DNA of 64,000 nucleotides from Myxocyprinus asiaticus (GCF_019703515.2 NC_059382.1:10736001-10800000); one strand, 5' to 3'; positions 25,148 to 37,782 are shown, counted from the first letter of the stretch. The notes: generated by a model not told the origin, from the letters alone. Translations and numbers: made by a program.

Positions 25148-25451
25148 TAAATTACAAAAACCGCAGTCAGATCTCACAAGAGGTGAGGATCTTTGTTGTT
25201 GAAGTCTGTTAAAAGGGCCAATCCTGTGGATGAAGTGTGCAGATTCCACTAACAGTCATTAGGAATTTTGTTGCCACATTCACTCTTCGTGAAAGGAATG
25301 AACATTGCTGAAATCAGAAAATTATTCATACCGAAAACCAGAACTATAATAAACGAACCACAAACATTGCTTTGCAGACTTTTTGGACATAATAATAATT
25401 GTCCGTATTGCGTTTCATGTGAACAAGAGACATCCTTGTTGTGTGAACAAA

Positions 25452-26875
25452 ATGGGACAGAAAATAAGTAGACCAATACAAGGTGAAATGCCTGTACATT
25501 GGATGTTTAGAAATAACAAAGGTTTCGAAACCGAACCGTTTGTCAGTAATCTGGCCGGATGGTCAGAAGGAAAAACACAATTAGACCCGTTCCCCCGAGA
25601 AGGGTCATTCAAAAAGGGAGATTTAGAGGCTGCCAATTCAATGATGAACAAAGGATGGGATCGACCCTGAATGGGATTATAAATATATGAAGAAATCATA
25701 TGAAGTGTGGAAACAAATGAAGCCGTATTGGGACAAAGGTCCAGAATACAGGGACATGTGAGGCAGCCACTGAAGCCACATCAACCATTGCCATCAGCGC
25801 AGTCTTTGTCATTAAAACCGCATGACTATCACAGTGCAATGGCTGCACAAGTGATTCCATCAGACAAAACTACCAAAAAACTCTACCCGTCTTTACAAGA
25901 GACAGAAAAGACATTTGAAGTGAGTTAAACAGCCACAATCGACAGAAACCAGACAAATTTTTCCTTTCGTTGCCATAAATGACGGATATAAAATAAAACC
26001 ACTAAAAATGTCTGAAGTGTTGACGAATTGTAAAGAACTACCAGACCCGATAAATACATAAATACATCGAGACACTCAGGCGAATGACAGGTATAGTCAA
26101 TTGACAGGAAACGATTACAGATTCATTTTGATGAAAACTCTACCAAGTAAGGTGACCGAAAAATAATTAATTGACGAAGTACCGGAATTGGCTAGCACGT
26201 ACGATCTACCAGAAGTAAAAATGGAAGTAGACGAAGACAAATCCATGAAATTAAGATCAAAGGACAAAGGGGAAGACGGTGAGATGATGCTAAAACGAAC
26301 AGATGACTTTAAATGGGCTAACCCACTGATGACTGATCGTATGTTCAGAAATCTAACAGAATTTCTGACCAAATTATCAGACCGCAAACAAGACCTATCT
26401 GCAGTATGATAAGTATGCTGCAAACACAAAACAAGAGAAGAATGAGAATCCGGTAAAAAATTTTAACAGCTTTAAGAAAGCATGGTCAGAAGAATCTGGT
26501 CTTGATTTGGATGATGGAAACAAACAATTGTTTGTTAATTCATTCTTGAATAACATGTAGAGAGAAACAGCACAATTGCTTCGAATGACCACACCGAACA
26601 TATTAACCCTTCAACCGCATTAATTAGGTCGAAGGATAAGAGAACTATTAATCGCTGGAGCTTTCGAACTGAGCAAAAATCAGGCATTCATGCAGTACGA
26701 CCAACGCAACCAGGGTAAGATGCGTCAAAGCCATCCACAAGGGTGGTGGCAGAATAAGGGTCAGGGTGGTCAGTACAAAAAAGGGTACTGTCGATATTGT
26801 GGCAAACTGGGCCATTGGGCCTGTCGAAGGAATACGACGAGGAACAGGGACAAGAATGGAGCAGCCCAGCGATAA
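25452..26875 (+). pseudogene. Retroviral gag, broken
   Basis: The ATG at 25452 begins MGQKISRPIQ, a gag N-terminus with the glycine-2 needed for myristoylation. The frame stops at 25668-25670, and later parts are spread over several frames (for example 26188-26409, capsid-like and acidic). Near the end a nucleocapsid knuckle CRYCGKLGHWAC (26788-26825) has only two residues between His and the last Cys. The normal C-X2-C-X4-H-X4-C has four, so a 6-bp loss is likely. The product would be the virion structural polyprotein. It is not functional here. Confidence 0.82.
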
Positions 26876-26969
26876 TAGACAACCCAGACAACAGAATAAC
26901 CCACAATACCTGACCAAATGGACCCCACGCTAGGGGTGCCCACAGAGTACAGAGCCCTCAACATGTTCT

Positions 26970-28955
26970 ATGATTTCGATCAAATTTCCACACTACTGTA
27001 AGCAGTATCCTCTATTGATCGAAAAGGAGCAAGGTATTAGGCCAATCATAGAGCAATTGATTGAACAAGGTATTTTAATACCAACACTCTCTCCATACAA
27101 CACTCCAATTAATCCTGTGAGAAAGGCAAATGGGACCTGGAGAATGACACAAGATTTGAGAAAAGTTAATGATTTAATTCAACCACTTTCTCCAATAGTA
27201 CCAGGTGTACAAACAATTATTAATTCAATACCATCAACACATGGTCATTTTACTGTAATTGATTTATGTTCTGCCTTTATCAGTGTACCTGTTTCACCTG
27301 TGACCCAGCCATTGTTTGCATTCACCTACGGGGGCCAACAATATACTTGGACGAGACTGCCACAAGGGTATAGAGATTCGCCAGCCATCTTCTCAGCTGT
27401 TGTGCACTGTACATTACAGGATGTGAAACTGCCACCTGTCACATGCCTGTTGCAGTATGCCAACGACATCCTGGTTACTGCTGAAACATCAGAGGCTTGC
27501 AGACAAGCATCAATTATTGTCTGTAACATTTTAGCTCAGGCTGGATACAAGGCATCAAGCGAGAAGCTACAATGGGTTAAACAAAAGGCTGAATATCTCG
27601 GACATGTGCTGACAATGGGGACTGTATGGATGTCTGCAGATCGAATCAAGACAATTTCAAACTTCGGCCATCCACAAACAAAGAAACAAATGCAGAGTTT
27701 CCTAGGGTTGGTCAGCTACTGCAGGTCATGGGTACCAAACTGTTCGATATATAAGACTCTGCGAGAAGCAACAATGAACAACAATGATGAAATCCAATGG
27801 ACTACGGAAATGGACTTGGCATTTAAACACCTGAAATTCTGTCTTGGAAAGCCACCAGCTCTGGGTCTTCCAGACTACAGCAAGCCTTTCCATTTGTACG
27901 TGCACGAGGCTGCAGGGATGGCTGCCGCAATCCTTGCCCAAGAGCACGGGGGCTCTTATTACCCGGTGGCATAATTATCTAAAACATTGGATTCCGATGC
28001 AAAGGGACTCCCTGGTTGTCTGCTAGCAGTGGCTGCAACAGCAATGATGGTACAGGATGCAGAACGAGTTGTGCTTTCACATCCTCTGACAGTGCACACA
28101 ACTCACCAGGTAGGTGCTATTATGCACAATATTTCAACACAACATATGACTTCACAAAGATGGTCTGGTTATGAAGCTAGTTTAACATCTACTGCTAATT
28201 TGACTCTAAAACCAACAAGTGTGGTCCATGGACCAACAATTCATTGGCATGATTTGTTGGTTCAAGGCACTTTTGAGCTTGACTTGCATGATTGTATGGA
28301 GAGAATACAGGTCTCCACTGCATGCAGACCGGATGTTTCTGCATCCACTCTGCAAGAGAGGAGACATTGGTATGTAGATGGCTCATGCTACAAACCAAAT
28401 GACAATGTGTACTGGTGTGGTTACGCAATTACAGAGCTACCCAATCAAATTAAAGAAGCATACACATTACCATACAAATCAGTGCAAGCCGCCGAACTAG
28501 TAGCGTTAACGAGAGCCTGTCAATTGGCAGAAGACCAATGCATAAATATATATACAGATTCAAAGTATGCATATGGGGTAGTGCACGATTTTGCTAAATT
28601 ATGGGAAGAAAGACATTTTAAAACTTCGGATGGAAAACCAGTATCACATCACACTGTGGTAGTTGAGTTGATTAAAGCAGCACAACTGCCTTCCAAATTA
28701 GCAGTAATCAAAGTGGCAGGCCATACCACTGGTGACTCAGAAGACGCAAAGGGCAACAGGCTTGCAGATAAAGTAGCAAAGTGGGCAGCAAAAGAGGTAA
28801 TTCATAGCCCACACATAGGTAAAGGGGATACCGAAGTAGACATCGTGCCAATGATGCATTCCACTTTGACTAGTGATCTAGACAATCTAATCCAACAGCA
28901 CATGACCTGGAGCATTGGGCAGCCAATGAGGTATCAGATGATGGGGGACTGCTAA
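26970..28955 (+). pseudogene. Retroviral RT and RNase H, one internal stop and altered catalytic box
   Basis: The RT part (26970-27971) shows PVRKANGTWRMTQDLRKVN, VIDLCSAF (first catalytic aspartate present) and LPQGYRDSP. The catalytic box at 27456-27467 is Y-A-N-D where retroviruses have Y-x-D-D, so the polymerase is predicted inactive. A TAA at 27972-27974 interrupts the frame, which then reopens in the same frame. RNase H (about 28365-28800) keeps its acidic residues: D in YVDGSC, E in AAELVAL, D in YTDSKYA and D in NRLADK. No protease domain lies between gag and RT. Confidence 0.9.
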
Positions 28956-28996
28956 AAGACAAACAAAAACGATTAGCACTACCAACATTAGCAATA

Positions 28997-29995
28997 GTGC
29001 TGCTGTATAGACATTACCATGGCATATCACATATTTCAAAAGAAAAGGTGATACAGACAATCAACAAATTGTACTGCATTGCAAAGGTGAGAAAAACAGT
29101 TTCTTTAATTCTAGACGCGTGCCTAGTGTGTGCACAAAATAACAGACACAAACTGACAACACACGAATCATTACCTCACCCGGAGGCCCCATTCCAACAT
29201 CTGCAAATTGATTTCACACACATGCCGGCATGTGTCAATGTTAAACTACTCCTGGTGATTATAGACCAATTTTCAAAATGGCCAGAAGCCTTCCCATGCA
29301 GCAAAGAAAATGCACAAACCATGGTAAAAAATTTGACAAAAGAGATAATTCCACGTTTCAGAATTCCATCGGTCATTGAAAGTGACAATGGAACTCTGTT
29401 TGCTTCAGAAGTGACACAACTCCCAGTTAAGGAGCTAAACATTTATTGGCATTTCAACATACCTTACCATCCACAATCGGCAGGGGTGGTTGAACGCATG
29501 AATAGAACAATAAAAGATAGGTTGAATAAGGCATGCCTGGAAACAGGCCGAAAATGGGTAGATTTAATACCAGCAGTATTAACAGAGATAAGAATGACTC
29601 CATCAGCAACAACAAGAATGTCTTCATTTGAAATACTAATGGAGTGGCATTTCCCGACCCCTTGGGTCAAAGGCCGCGCATGCTCTTTGTCCACAGGTGA
29701 TTTGGAGGTGGTATTAGCTGATTACGTGGATTCCCTTGTTAAAACATTACATGGCATAAATGGTGATGTTTCTCTTTCTCTCCCTATACCCACAGAAAAG
29801 CCGACTCACCCATTTGTTCCAAATCAGCAGGTCTTAGTGAAGTGTCTGAAACCAATGAAGCTCGGTGAGCCCAAGTATCTGGATCCAACAACGGTTCTGG
29901 CGATATCCAGGACAGGGGTACTGACAGATCTGCAACCACAGTGGATACACGCAAGCTGCGTGAAGCCTGCACCTGGGGAGAGACTGACTATTTAG
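28997..29995 (+). pseudogene. Retroviral integrase, separated by frame from RNase H
   Basis: An HHCC zinc domain (HYHGISH, then CLVCAQN) is followed by the catalytic core. D lies in LQIDFTH, D in ESDNGT and E in GVVERMN, so the DDE triad is complete. A C-terminal domain follows, ending near 29993. The frame differs from that of RNase H, which stops at 28955, so the polyprotein is broken just before integrase. The displayed start is not a natural one because integrase is released by protease cleavage in intact viruses. Confidence 0.88.
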
Positions 29996-30087
29996 AAAGT
30001 GAACGGTGAAAGTACTGGAGGAGCTGAACATGCAGCACCAGTGCCTAACCAGGAACTTGAGAATTAGAAGGGACGAAGTTCTTTATT

Positions 30088-31398
30088 ATGTCGCTCTGTC
30101 TTATGACAGTAGTCGAAGCCCGTATATCTAGCGGTAATGAGACATGGATAGATGATGTTGATGCACCACATACCTATGCTACCAATTTGTGGTGGAAACT
30201 AGCTAACTTCATGGCCAAAAATACGGGAAAGAAGGGTAGTTGTTATGTATGTACGCATATGCCGCATAGTGCATTTACACCAGCGGTAAAGGTAACCCCG
30301 GTAAAAGAACAGGAGCTGGTGTGCTTACTAGGAGTTGCAACACACCCGGGGACGAGTGTTGATCCAGAGAGAGCCAATCTTAGCTTGCCATTCAGGATGT
30401 CAGATCCAGTAGTAGGGGGTAATTGTGGCCCTTATGGCCCATACCTGGTCATTCCACAACAAGTAGTAAAACTGATAGAACGGCCGACGCTGTCTGAACA
30501 ACCCATATTCCCAATTTGTATATCAGGAGGGTACGGTAATAGGTCAATGGGATACACACCAAAAGTAAGGTGCAACCGAACCTATACATATTGTACACCA
30601 TTGAACAAAACCAGTTACTGGGCATGTCACAGGGATAAGCCTTGTGCTTCAAACGAAATTGCTCTAGCAAGAGACTGCCAGCGGAATAAAACTTGAGTAG
30701 AGAACGGGACTAGATGTAACCCCATAACACCTACTAAACAAGGAACACGAGTGATAGGAGACCGATATTGGCAATGTGGTCATAATTTGTATACTGCTCT
30801 GCTGGAATTATGGACAGGTAGATGTGCCATGGTAGAATTAAGTGACCACAACATGGTGGTCCGAGCTATTGAGAAAACAACAAACAGAAGAAGGAGAAAT
30901 AGTCTAAATAGACCCAATAACACACCGAGAGAACACAGATTATGGACAGGAACAAAGAAATTATTTGGAGCAATGTTCCCACAAATGGGTGTTGCAGTAA
31001 TACAGCAACAAGTTGAAATGACTAGATATGAACTGATATCATTCATAAATTCAACAAAAACAACGATTGACGCAGAACGCCAAGAACTAAAAGGCCTAAG
31101 ATTAACAGCGCTACAAAATAGACTGGTCCTTGACCAGTTAACAGCTGCCAGTGGAGGAGTATGTGTTATCGTGGAAACAAATTGCTGTACTTTCATTCCA
31201 GAAAATGATGAAGATGGACATGCCATAGGAATGGGACTGAAAAACATAACGAAGATAGCAGCGGACTTGACAGCGAGAGAAACTGTAGATTATATCAATG
31301 ACTTATTGACATGGTTAAATGGTTGGGAAAAAATGTTTTTGAATGCTTTAATACCTATAGGAGTAATTTTACTTGTTTTAGCATTACTGATTTGTTGA
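30088..31398 (+). pseudogene. Retroviral envelope, SU and TM, with internal stops
   Basis: The surface part (30088-30696) is cysteine-rich with several N-x-S/T sites and is broken by a TGA at 30694-30696. The same frame then continues to 31398. A basic R-R-R-R cleavage site near 30885-30896 separates SU from TM. TM contains a heptad-like region, the C-X6-CC motif at 31162-31188 and a hydrophobic membrane segment (about 31333-31395). A TGA at 31396-31398 directly after the membrane segment cuts off a further in-frame stretch that would run to a TAA at 31534. Entry function is not expected. Confidence 0.88.
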
Positions 31399-31617
31399 GT
31401 GATTCCATGTGCTAAGGCATTGGTCAGCAGGAACAATGATGACGCTTTGAATGCTATTTACGCTCTGATAAACCTTGAAGATGCTGATAGAGATGGTTAT
31501 GGGACACATTGGGAGGAATATGATAGTAATGAGTAAAAGATAGAATGTAAGGTAAACAAGATTAGATTTTTGAATAGCCATCTTAGGAACTTGTCTCTTC
31601 GAGACAAAAGTGGGCAA

Positions 31618-31964
31618 TGTGAGAAATAGGCCTCAGATGGAACAATGCGACGTTGATGCTTGCTTATCTGCTTTGTTTGTTTTCGGCACTGTCTTGATCA
31701 CAAATGCACTTGGCAAGAATGTACTTCTGTAAGCGAGAGGAAATAACCCCATATATGGAGGACTGAGAAAGTTCAAGGTAAAGGGTGTAACCAGCCTTGT
31801 GTGACAAGAACCATATAACCCCATGCTTGCTTTTAATAAATCGAAGAACTGTTTGTGACATTCTGTGTCCCTGTAATTCTTCCCACCCGTGTGGATTTAT
31901 TTCTTGATCGAAGAGTGACTGTGGGGGAGACATAAAAGGGCATCAGAATCGTATTAAACTAACA
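31618..31964 (+). repeat. 3' LTR of the endogenous retrovirus
   Basis: The near-identical partner of 24438-24785, preceded by a short purine-rich tract ('gacaaaagtgggcaa') that would prime plus-strand synthesis. GTCTG follows at 31965-31969, matching 24433-24437. Confidence 0.92.
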
Positions 31965-31969
31965 GTCTG

Positions 31970-32903
31970 TATTCATGTTTTAGTTTCCACTTTAATAAAG
32001 GATAGGATGCTCAGTTTTTGTTTTTAAACGTGTCTTATAAAATAACAGCTAAAGATCAAATATTTATCCTAATTCAATGTTAATAATACATTTGTAATTA
32101 TCATTAAATCATTAGGGCGCCATATGGTGGCGTTTTGTACTTTGATTTTTCTCGTAAAATTTGATTTGGAATAAAATAAATGTAATCTGTGTGTAGATGC
32201 TGTAAAGGTTTGTTCACTGTATTAATGAGATTTTTTTTTTTAATTGTATTAATATATATGATTAATATTGTTTTTATTTTTTTGCGTATCTTTGAAACCA
32301 ATTTATTTAATTGGGCATTCATTCCCAAATGTTCAAGAAAGTAATTTATGGTTGCATGTCTAGAAAGTGGCCACAAGGGAGCGTTGGAAAGCTACTTAGA
32401 TTCCAAATGCACATCCTTACCTGACCTGCAATAAGAAAGGTGTGAGAAGGAAAATGTATAAATAAACTGACTTTATTAAACTGATAGCACATATAAAGAA
32501 ATGAAGCAAGTCTGCTTAATTTACTATATGGTACTTACGGTTAAGCAGGTTTAAAGGGGATGTCCACCTGGGTCAAGCATGTTGCTCACAAGCACAGTGG
32601 TAATGGATTTTAGCAGGCTAAATCTTTAGATTTAGTCAGCCTATTGGGATTCAACCTAGAACCTGTGTTATCAAACCAGAGACTAAACCATTTAGCTTAC
32701 ATTATTGTACCTGGTTAAATATTGGTTATTAAATGTTGAATATTTAATAAATATTAAATATTGGTTATTATTTCCATTGCTGCAGGGGTTCAGTCCTGTT
32801 TAGAAATATGTAATGTCATACCTGCTGTTCAGCTTCATGGAAAAAGCTTAATTTTTGGAACACTGATGAAAGATAAATGTATACAGTATATATGTTGCAT
32901 ATA

Positions 32904-32987
<84 letters not shown>

Positions 32988-33715
32988 TATACAGTATACA
33001 CAAACTAATATTGCAAAAAAGAAATGTACATCCTCTAAACACTTAAAGAACATATTGTAGATCAGACATTAATAAGAACTGAATGAAGTAATGTTTTGGC
33101 CTAAAAGGGATTTGACACAAATGTGGGAGAGAACAGGATGAAGGAAGAACAGTCCTGAGGGCACAGATCCAAGTAAGCTTAGAAGAAGCTCAGTCTCTGA
33201 ATGGAAATTCCCAGAACAGCACATAAGAGTGACATTTTACATAGAGCAAACAAATGCATGTCTTGATAAAGTTTGTTGCTGAAGATCTTCTTTATTACAG
33301 AATAAATTAAATTGTAATTAATTAACAATTTCCTCCCGATCTGTTTTATCAACCCTTTCTTATACTCAAAGGCATGCACAGACATCTGCACTGTTGGCAA
33401 ATTGTGTTTTGACCTCTCTTTGCTGATCTACACTCTCATCTGTCACAAAAGAAGACAGAGAGCACGCAAAATCAAAGGCAGGCTTCAGCAAGTGCAGTAA
33501 TAAACTAAAATAGAACTAATGAGATCTGTGGAGCCCATTAGAGATTGTTGCAGTGGAAAGCCTGAATGACAGCTGCAATACTTGGCAACTATGGAAGCTG
33601 CATTGCAAAAGGATAGTCACCATTAGGAAAGAGCCTGAATTTAAAATCTTTTCTTTATGCATAGCATGTCACATAGCTACAGTACCCAGTTTTCCTAGAC
33701 AGAAGCACCCTTAAT
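31970..33715. other. No gene; AT-rich with a TA/CA microsatellite
   Basis: A (TA)n run at about 32909-32971 followed by (CA)n to about 32987 produces spurious YI-repeat frames on both strands. A tRNA-like motif on the minus strand near 32625-32700 is too degenerate to call. Confidence 0.6.
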
Positions 33716-33945
33716 TAGGTTATGATGTTGTTTCAAACCTTTATGACTTTCCTTCTTCCATGCATTACAACAGGAAATGTTAGCCTCGTATGTTTTTTCC
33801 ATGCAACGAAAGTCAGTGGTGACTGAGCCTAACATTCTGCCCAATCTATTTTTGTGTTCCACTGGAGAAAGTAAAATGGGTTTGGAACAAAATGAGGGTG
33901 AATAAATGATGACATAGTTTTCATTTTTGGGTGAATTATCTTTTT
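33716..33945. repeat. Palindromic MITE copy (short-family member)
   Basis: Contains 'gttatgatgttgtttcaaac', 'atgactttccttcttcc', 'cactggagaaagtaaaatgg' and 'gggtgaattatctttttaag', the same order as the copies at 43081, 62335 and 63211. Its ends are inverted versions of each other. Confidence 0.6.
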
Positions 33946-34534
33946 AAGAAAAGCGTGTTTCAACACTGACTGACTATGGAAAATAGGCAAAGTGAAAGCT
34001 TTATAAGTGTTCATTCTGTATCATTGCCCATCTGCTTCCCTGTATTTAACATAATTGTTGCTTTGCTGTCATTGGATATTTTGTAGGAAATTGCAGATGT
34101 TCTCAAAAGATAAAAGAAGAGCACTGAAACAGTTCGAGTTATAGTAAGCTTTTATTTTCATGTGCATTTAATGTCAACAGATATTCCCAAGTTTATTATT
34201 ATTTATAAAAATCACTCATATTGTTTATAATGTTATACTTTTCTTTTGCCGTTCCATGACTTTATTTCCATACAGCTATTATATCACCTTGCATCAACCC
34301 AGATTATTATTATTACCTCAGTCTACTCTGATCCTACTCATCAATTACATTATGGATCAGAGCTCCCTTAAATCCTGTATTACCTGGTTCCATCTGAATC
34401 CATTTATTTTCTAAAACACTTCCTCTGGGTGTTGACAGGCTGAATTCCTCTGTGATGTGCATAATTTTAAGCCTTACTGGAAACATCAGCCAAACAGCCG
34501 AAAACCAGAATAGTTGGCTGTGTGTGTTTTTTGT

Positions 34535-34760
34535 GTGTGCAGGTCAGGTTTTGTCTAAATTGTGGTGAGCAAATATCCCCACACAAATCGTAAAAACTGA
34601 AATCACATACATTGTGGGGACCGGCTAATTGTCCCCATGAGGAAAACAGCTTAGTAAACACAAAATAATACTTTAATTAAGGTGTAAAAATGCAAAAAGG
34701 TTTGTATGAGTTTAGGGGGTTGAAAATATCAGTAGCTCAGTATAAAAACAATAGAAGTCA
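34535..34760. repeat. Dispersed repeat ('gtggggaccggctaattgtcccca' type)
   Basis: A short inverted pair ('gtggggac'/'gtccccat') surrounds 'cggctaatt', followed by 'gaggaaaacagctta'. This resembles a common fish dispersed repeat. No coding sequence. Confidence 0.45.
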
Positions 34761-34839
34761 AAAAGTACATGTGTGTAGATTTCATTGTCCATTTATAGCG
34801 CTTTAAAAAACTCTCAGGGATGCTTAGAAATGTTTTTAA

Positions 34840-35040
34840 CACTTTACAATAAGGTTCCATTTGTTAACATAAGTTAACTACATTAGTTAACATGAACTAA
34901 CAATGAACAATACTTTTAGAGCATTTATCAATATTGGTTAATGTAAATTTCAAGATATACTATACATTTTTAAAATCAAAATTAGTTTATGCTAACATTA
35001 GTTAATGCACCATGAACTAAATATCATGTAGCTGATTTTA
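34840..35040. repeat. Dispersed repeat ('ttacaataaggttccatttg' type)
   Basis: The text 'ctttacaataaggttccat', 'ttaacatgaactaacaatga' and 'gctaacattagttaatgcac' resembles a widespread cyprinid non-autonomous DNA element. It is truncated on the right by a (TA)n run at 35071-35141. Confidence 0.55.
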
Positions 35041-35066
35041 CACCTGTATAAATTGATAAAGAGTAT

Positions 35067-35141
<75 letters not shown>

Positions 35142-35143
<2 letters not shown>

Positions 35144-36063
35144 ATATATCAACAATAATATATGAACAGTTTAATATGTAGATTAGAGTATATTAACAGA
35201 ATGTTAAGCACTTCAAAGGGCTGCTTTACAATTGCAATTGACCATGCTATGCATGCTATAATGCATTTGATTGCATTATAATTGCAAAATACGTTAATTT
35301 GATTAAATATCAAGATATACAGTAGATGGTCCACACCGCTGCTGAGTTTATTGTGTTCTCCACTCTCTCTGGCACCTGCTCAGTTTTCTCTCATCATTTG
35401 GCAGCTGTTTGGAAAGATGTGCATACCTTATCAGTCAATAAAAGCCATCACATGTGTGAATTTGGAATGCAGCTAAAGTCCTAAGGAACATTTGACCTAA
35501 ATATCTGACATGACTGGTTTCTTAGTCTCATTTTTAAGAATTCATTTGGAATTCTGAGGATTTTGGTTGGAATATTGCAATGCAAGAATATTTTAATAAC
35601 ATGGAGTAATTTATTACAAGGATTTCCAAAGTTTTTAATGCCAGAGACCCCTAAATATGTTACACTTGCACAAGCCACACACTTTTCTTAAATATAAAGG
35701 CAGTTATATGTTTCCACGTATTAAGAGCCATTTTTAATGAGTAAAAAAAATAAAAAAAATAAAAATAAAAATAGTACAAGGGCAATATGTTTCTTCAAAA
35801 CATACCTTTTATTTGGCATTATCTGGCACTGAAACAATACAAAAAAATTATAATTTTATGTGGAAAATATTTACGCAGTGTTAAGTGAACATCTTTACCC
35901 CAATATAACAGCAAAGTCAGTTATATTAAGATGAATAGCAACACAGATGTATTTGCATAGAGATTTTCACAATTAAAAATAGTGCTTTTTATTTAGATAA
36001 ATACTCATTTCTCTACAACAATATACATTATTTTGTACAAACTACATTAAAAACCATTAAAGG
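35142..36063. other. No gene seen
   Basis: AT-rich with short frames only; A-rich stretches near 35745-35775. Confidence 0.5.
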
Positions 36064-36690
36064 AATATTCTGGGTTCAATCCAAGTTAAGCTCAATTGAC
36101 AGCATTTGTGGCATAATGTTGATTATCACACAAAATAATTTTGACTTGCCCCTCTTTTTCTTTAAAAAAGGCAAAAATTTATGTTACAGTGAGGCACTTA
36201 CAATGGAAGTGAATGGGGCCAATTTCTGAACATTAACATACTTACTTTTTTAGTGTTATAAAATCACTTACTAACCTTTTCTGTGTAAAATTAAAGCCAA
36301 GTTGCCATTACGATGTAATGTCAAAAAAAAAAAAAAAGAAAGAAAGAAAGAAAGAAAACATTAAAATGACTGTAAATATTACAATTTAAACAACTTTACA
36401 GCTCAAATGATACATGAGTTTTAACAGAAGAATTGATGTAGTTCCTTTCTAAAATTATAAGCCTCAAATTTCTGCCTTTAAACCATCCAGTTGGTCCCAT
36501 TCACTTCCATTGTAAGCAGAGGCGATTATAGGATTTCAATCTCAGGGGGGCTCAGGCCCCAATAACACGATATGCACATTTAATGTATTTCACCCTTATT
36601 TATCACACTAAAATCATGTTAACATGCATATTGTTTATTATTTTGAAAATCTGAATGTTCAAAAATTGGCCCCATTCACTTCCATTGTTT
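36064..36690. repeat. Fold-back dispersed repeat around the 'gaatggggccaat' motif
   Basis: The block at 36199-36225 ('aatggaagtgaatggggcca') recurs inverted at 36480-36512 and again at 36664-36687. The left end 'aaaggaatattctgggttca' is of a cyprinid repeat type. About 36520-36590 looks like a separate insertion. A GAAA run is at 36337-36357. Confidence 0.6.
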
Positions 36691-37039
36691 TTATTTTTTT
36701 ATTTTATTGTGTTTACATCAATCAAGATATCCAGCTACTATTAAATAAAAATATTTACATTTTCTAAAATAAACACACTTATAAAGTAAAACATTATAAT
36801 AATAACTGAAACTGTTTAAATAACCATTCAAACAATATTTTTTTTCCATTTGTGAAGAAAAACATTTTCTTTAAATAGCTGATTATAGAAAATCAATAAT
36901 TCTGCATTTTCTATAGATTAAAGTTATATCAAATTCCAAAAAATCTAGTATTACAATAAATGTCACTTTTAGATTGATGATGTTTCTCTATATGTCATTA
37001 ACTCATGACTCCAGTCTTTTGAATTCGTAAAAAAAAAAT

Positions 37040-37046
<7 letters not shown>

Positions 37047-37111
<65 letters not shown>
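37047..37111. repeat. (GA)n microsatellite
   Basis: A pure GA run, about 670 bp before the frem2 start codon. Confidence 0.95.
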
Positions 37112-37115
<4 letters not shown>

Positions 37116-37252
37116 AACAATGCACAGTGGTTGTAATGAACCTCAGACCATTATAGAAGGGGGAAAACTCATTATCAACACATCATCTTGCCTATTTAAT
37201 CTTTCTCTCTACTCTCTTTTGCATCATTTGTATTCTTTTTTTATTGTTAACC

Positions 37253-37311
<59 letters not shown>
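37253..37311. repeat. (ATT)n microsatellite
   Basis: A pure ATT run of about 19 units, about 470 bp upstream of the frem2 start codon. Confidence 0.95.
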
Positions 37312-37469
37312 TTACTTTCAATGGAAATTATAATGCCTCACAGAGTAAATAGCACCAGGACTACAAGAGTCAACCCATGATAAAATAAAGAGTTATTGAC
37401 ACTTTACGTATTTCCTTGTAAAATCTGTTTTGAACAAAAGACAAAACACTTTACCCCTCAAAAATTCTT

Positions 37470-37782
37470 GCCTTCTGAGACCTTACTGATCTGAACCAGC
37501 TTGCCTCTGAGTGACAGTGTGTGCGCCCAATGAGAGGTCACCGAACGCATTCCACCGTAAATATGAGCCAACCGGGTAAGAGGGGGCGTGATTTTCTTTC
37601 ACGGCTCCGCTAGTCATGAAGTTTATTTCTGAGCGCGAGCTGCTCTGGGAGAATGAATGCTGCACCTTCGCACGGATGCGAATGGGAGATTTGGGGATTG
37701 CGCGTTTACTTTCTTTTAAATTTTTCCACTTTCTCTTTCTCACCACATATTTTGAAACTAAACGTTCTGGCTTACATCACAA
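37470..37782 (+). promoter_or_regulatory. Putative frem2 promoter and 5' UTR
   Basis: The sequence becomes more GC-rich here than its surroundings. A CCAAT box lies at 37527-37531. There is no strong TATA; 'taaatat' near 37558 is weak. ATGs at 37616, 37653 and 37657 precede the frem2 start and are out of frame or closed by stops. The 37616 frame overlaps the frem2 start and ends at 37903. The transcription start is unknown. Confidence 0.4.

Larger units (their letters stand above)
24438..31964 (+). mobile_element. Endogenous retrovirus, gamma-type, with both LTRs
   Basis: Two LTRs (348 and 347 bp) bound an internal region with primer site, gag, RT, RNase H, integrase and env remnants in the usual order. 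The flanks carry GTCTG at 24433-24437 and 31965-31969, a 5-bp target duplication. The LTRs differ at roughly a dozen positions by eye, so the insertion is not recent. The provirus is defective: gag is split, no protease is present, the RT catalytic box is altered, RT-RNase H carries a stop, integrase is in another frame, and env has two stops. The C-X6-CC motif in TM points to a gammaretrovirus-like envelope. Confidence 0.93.

Noticed and set aside
30780..31247. 155-codon minus-strand frame opposite the retroviral envelope
   Set aside because: Antisense shadow of the TM region with no recognisable family.
32605..32705. tRNA-like sequence on the minus strand
   Set aside because: A weak B-box-like motif only; no cloverleaf can be drawn by eye.
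32835..33060. Tyrosine-isoleucine repeat frames on both strands
   Set aside because: Translation of a (TA)n/(CA)n microsatellite; no conserved protein.
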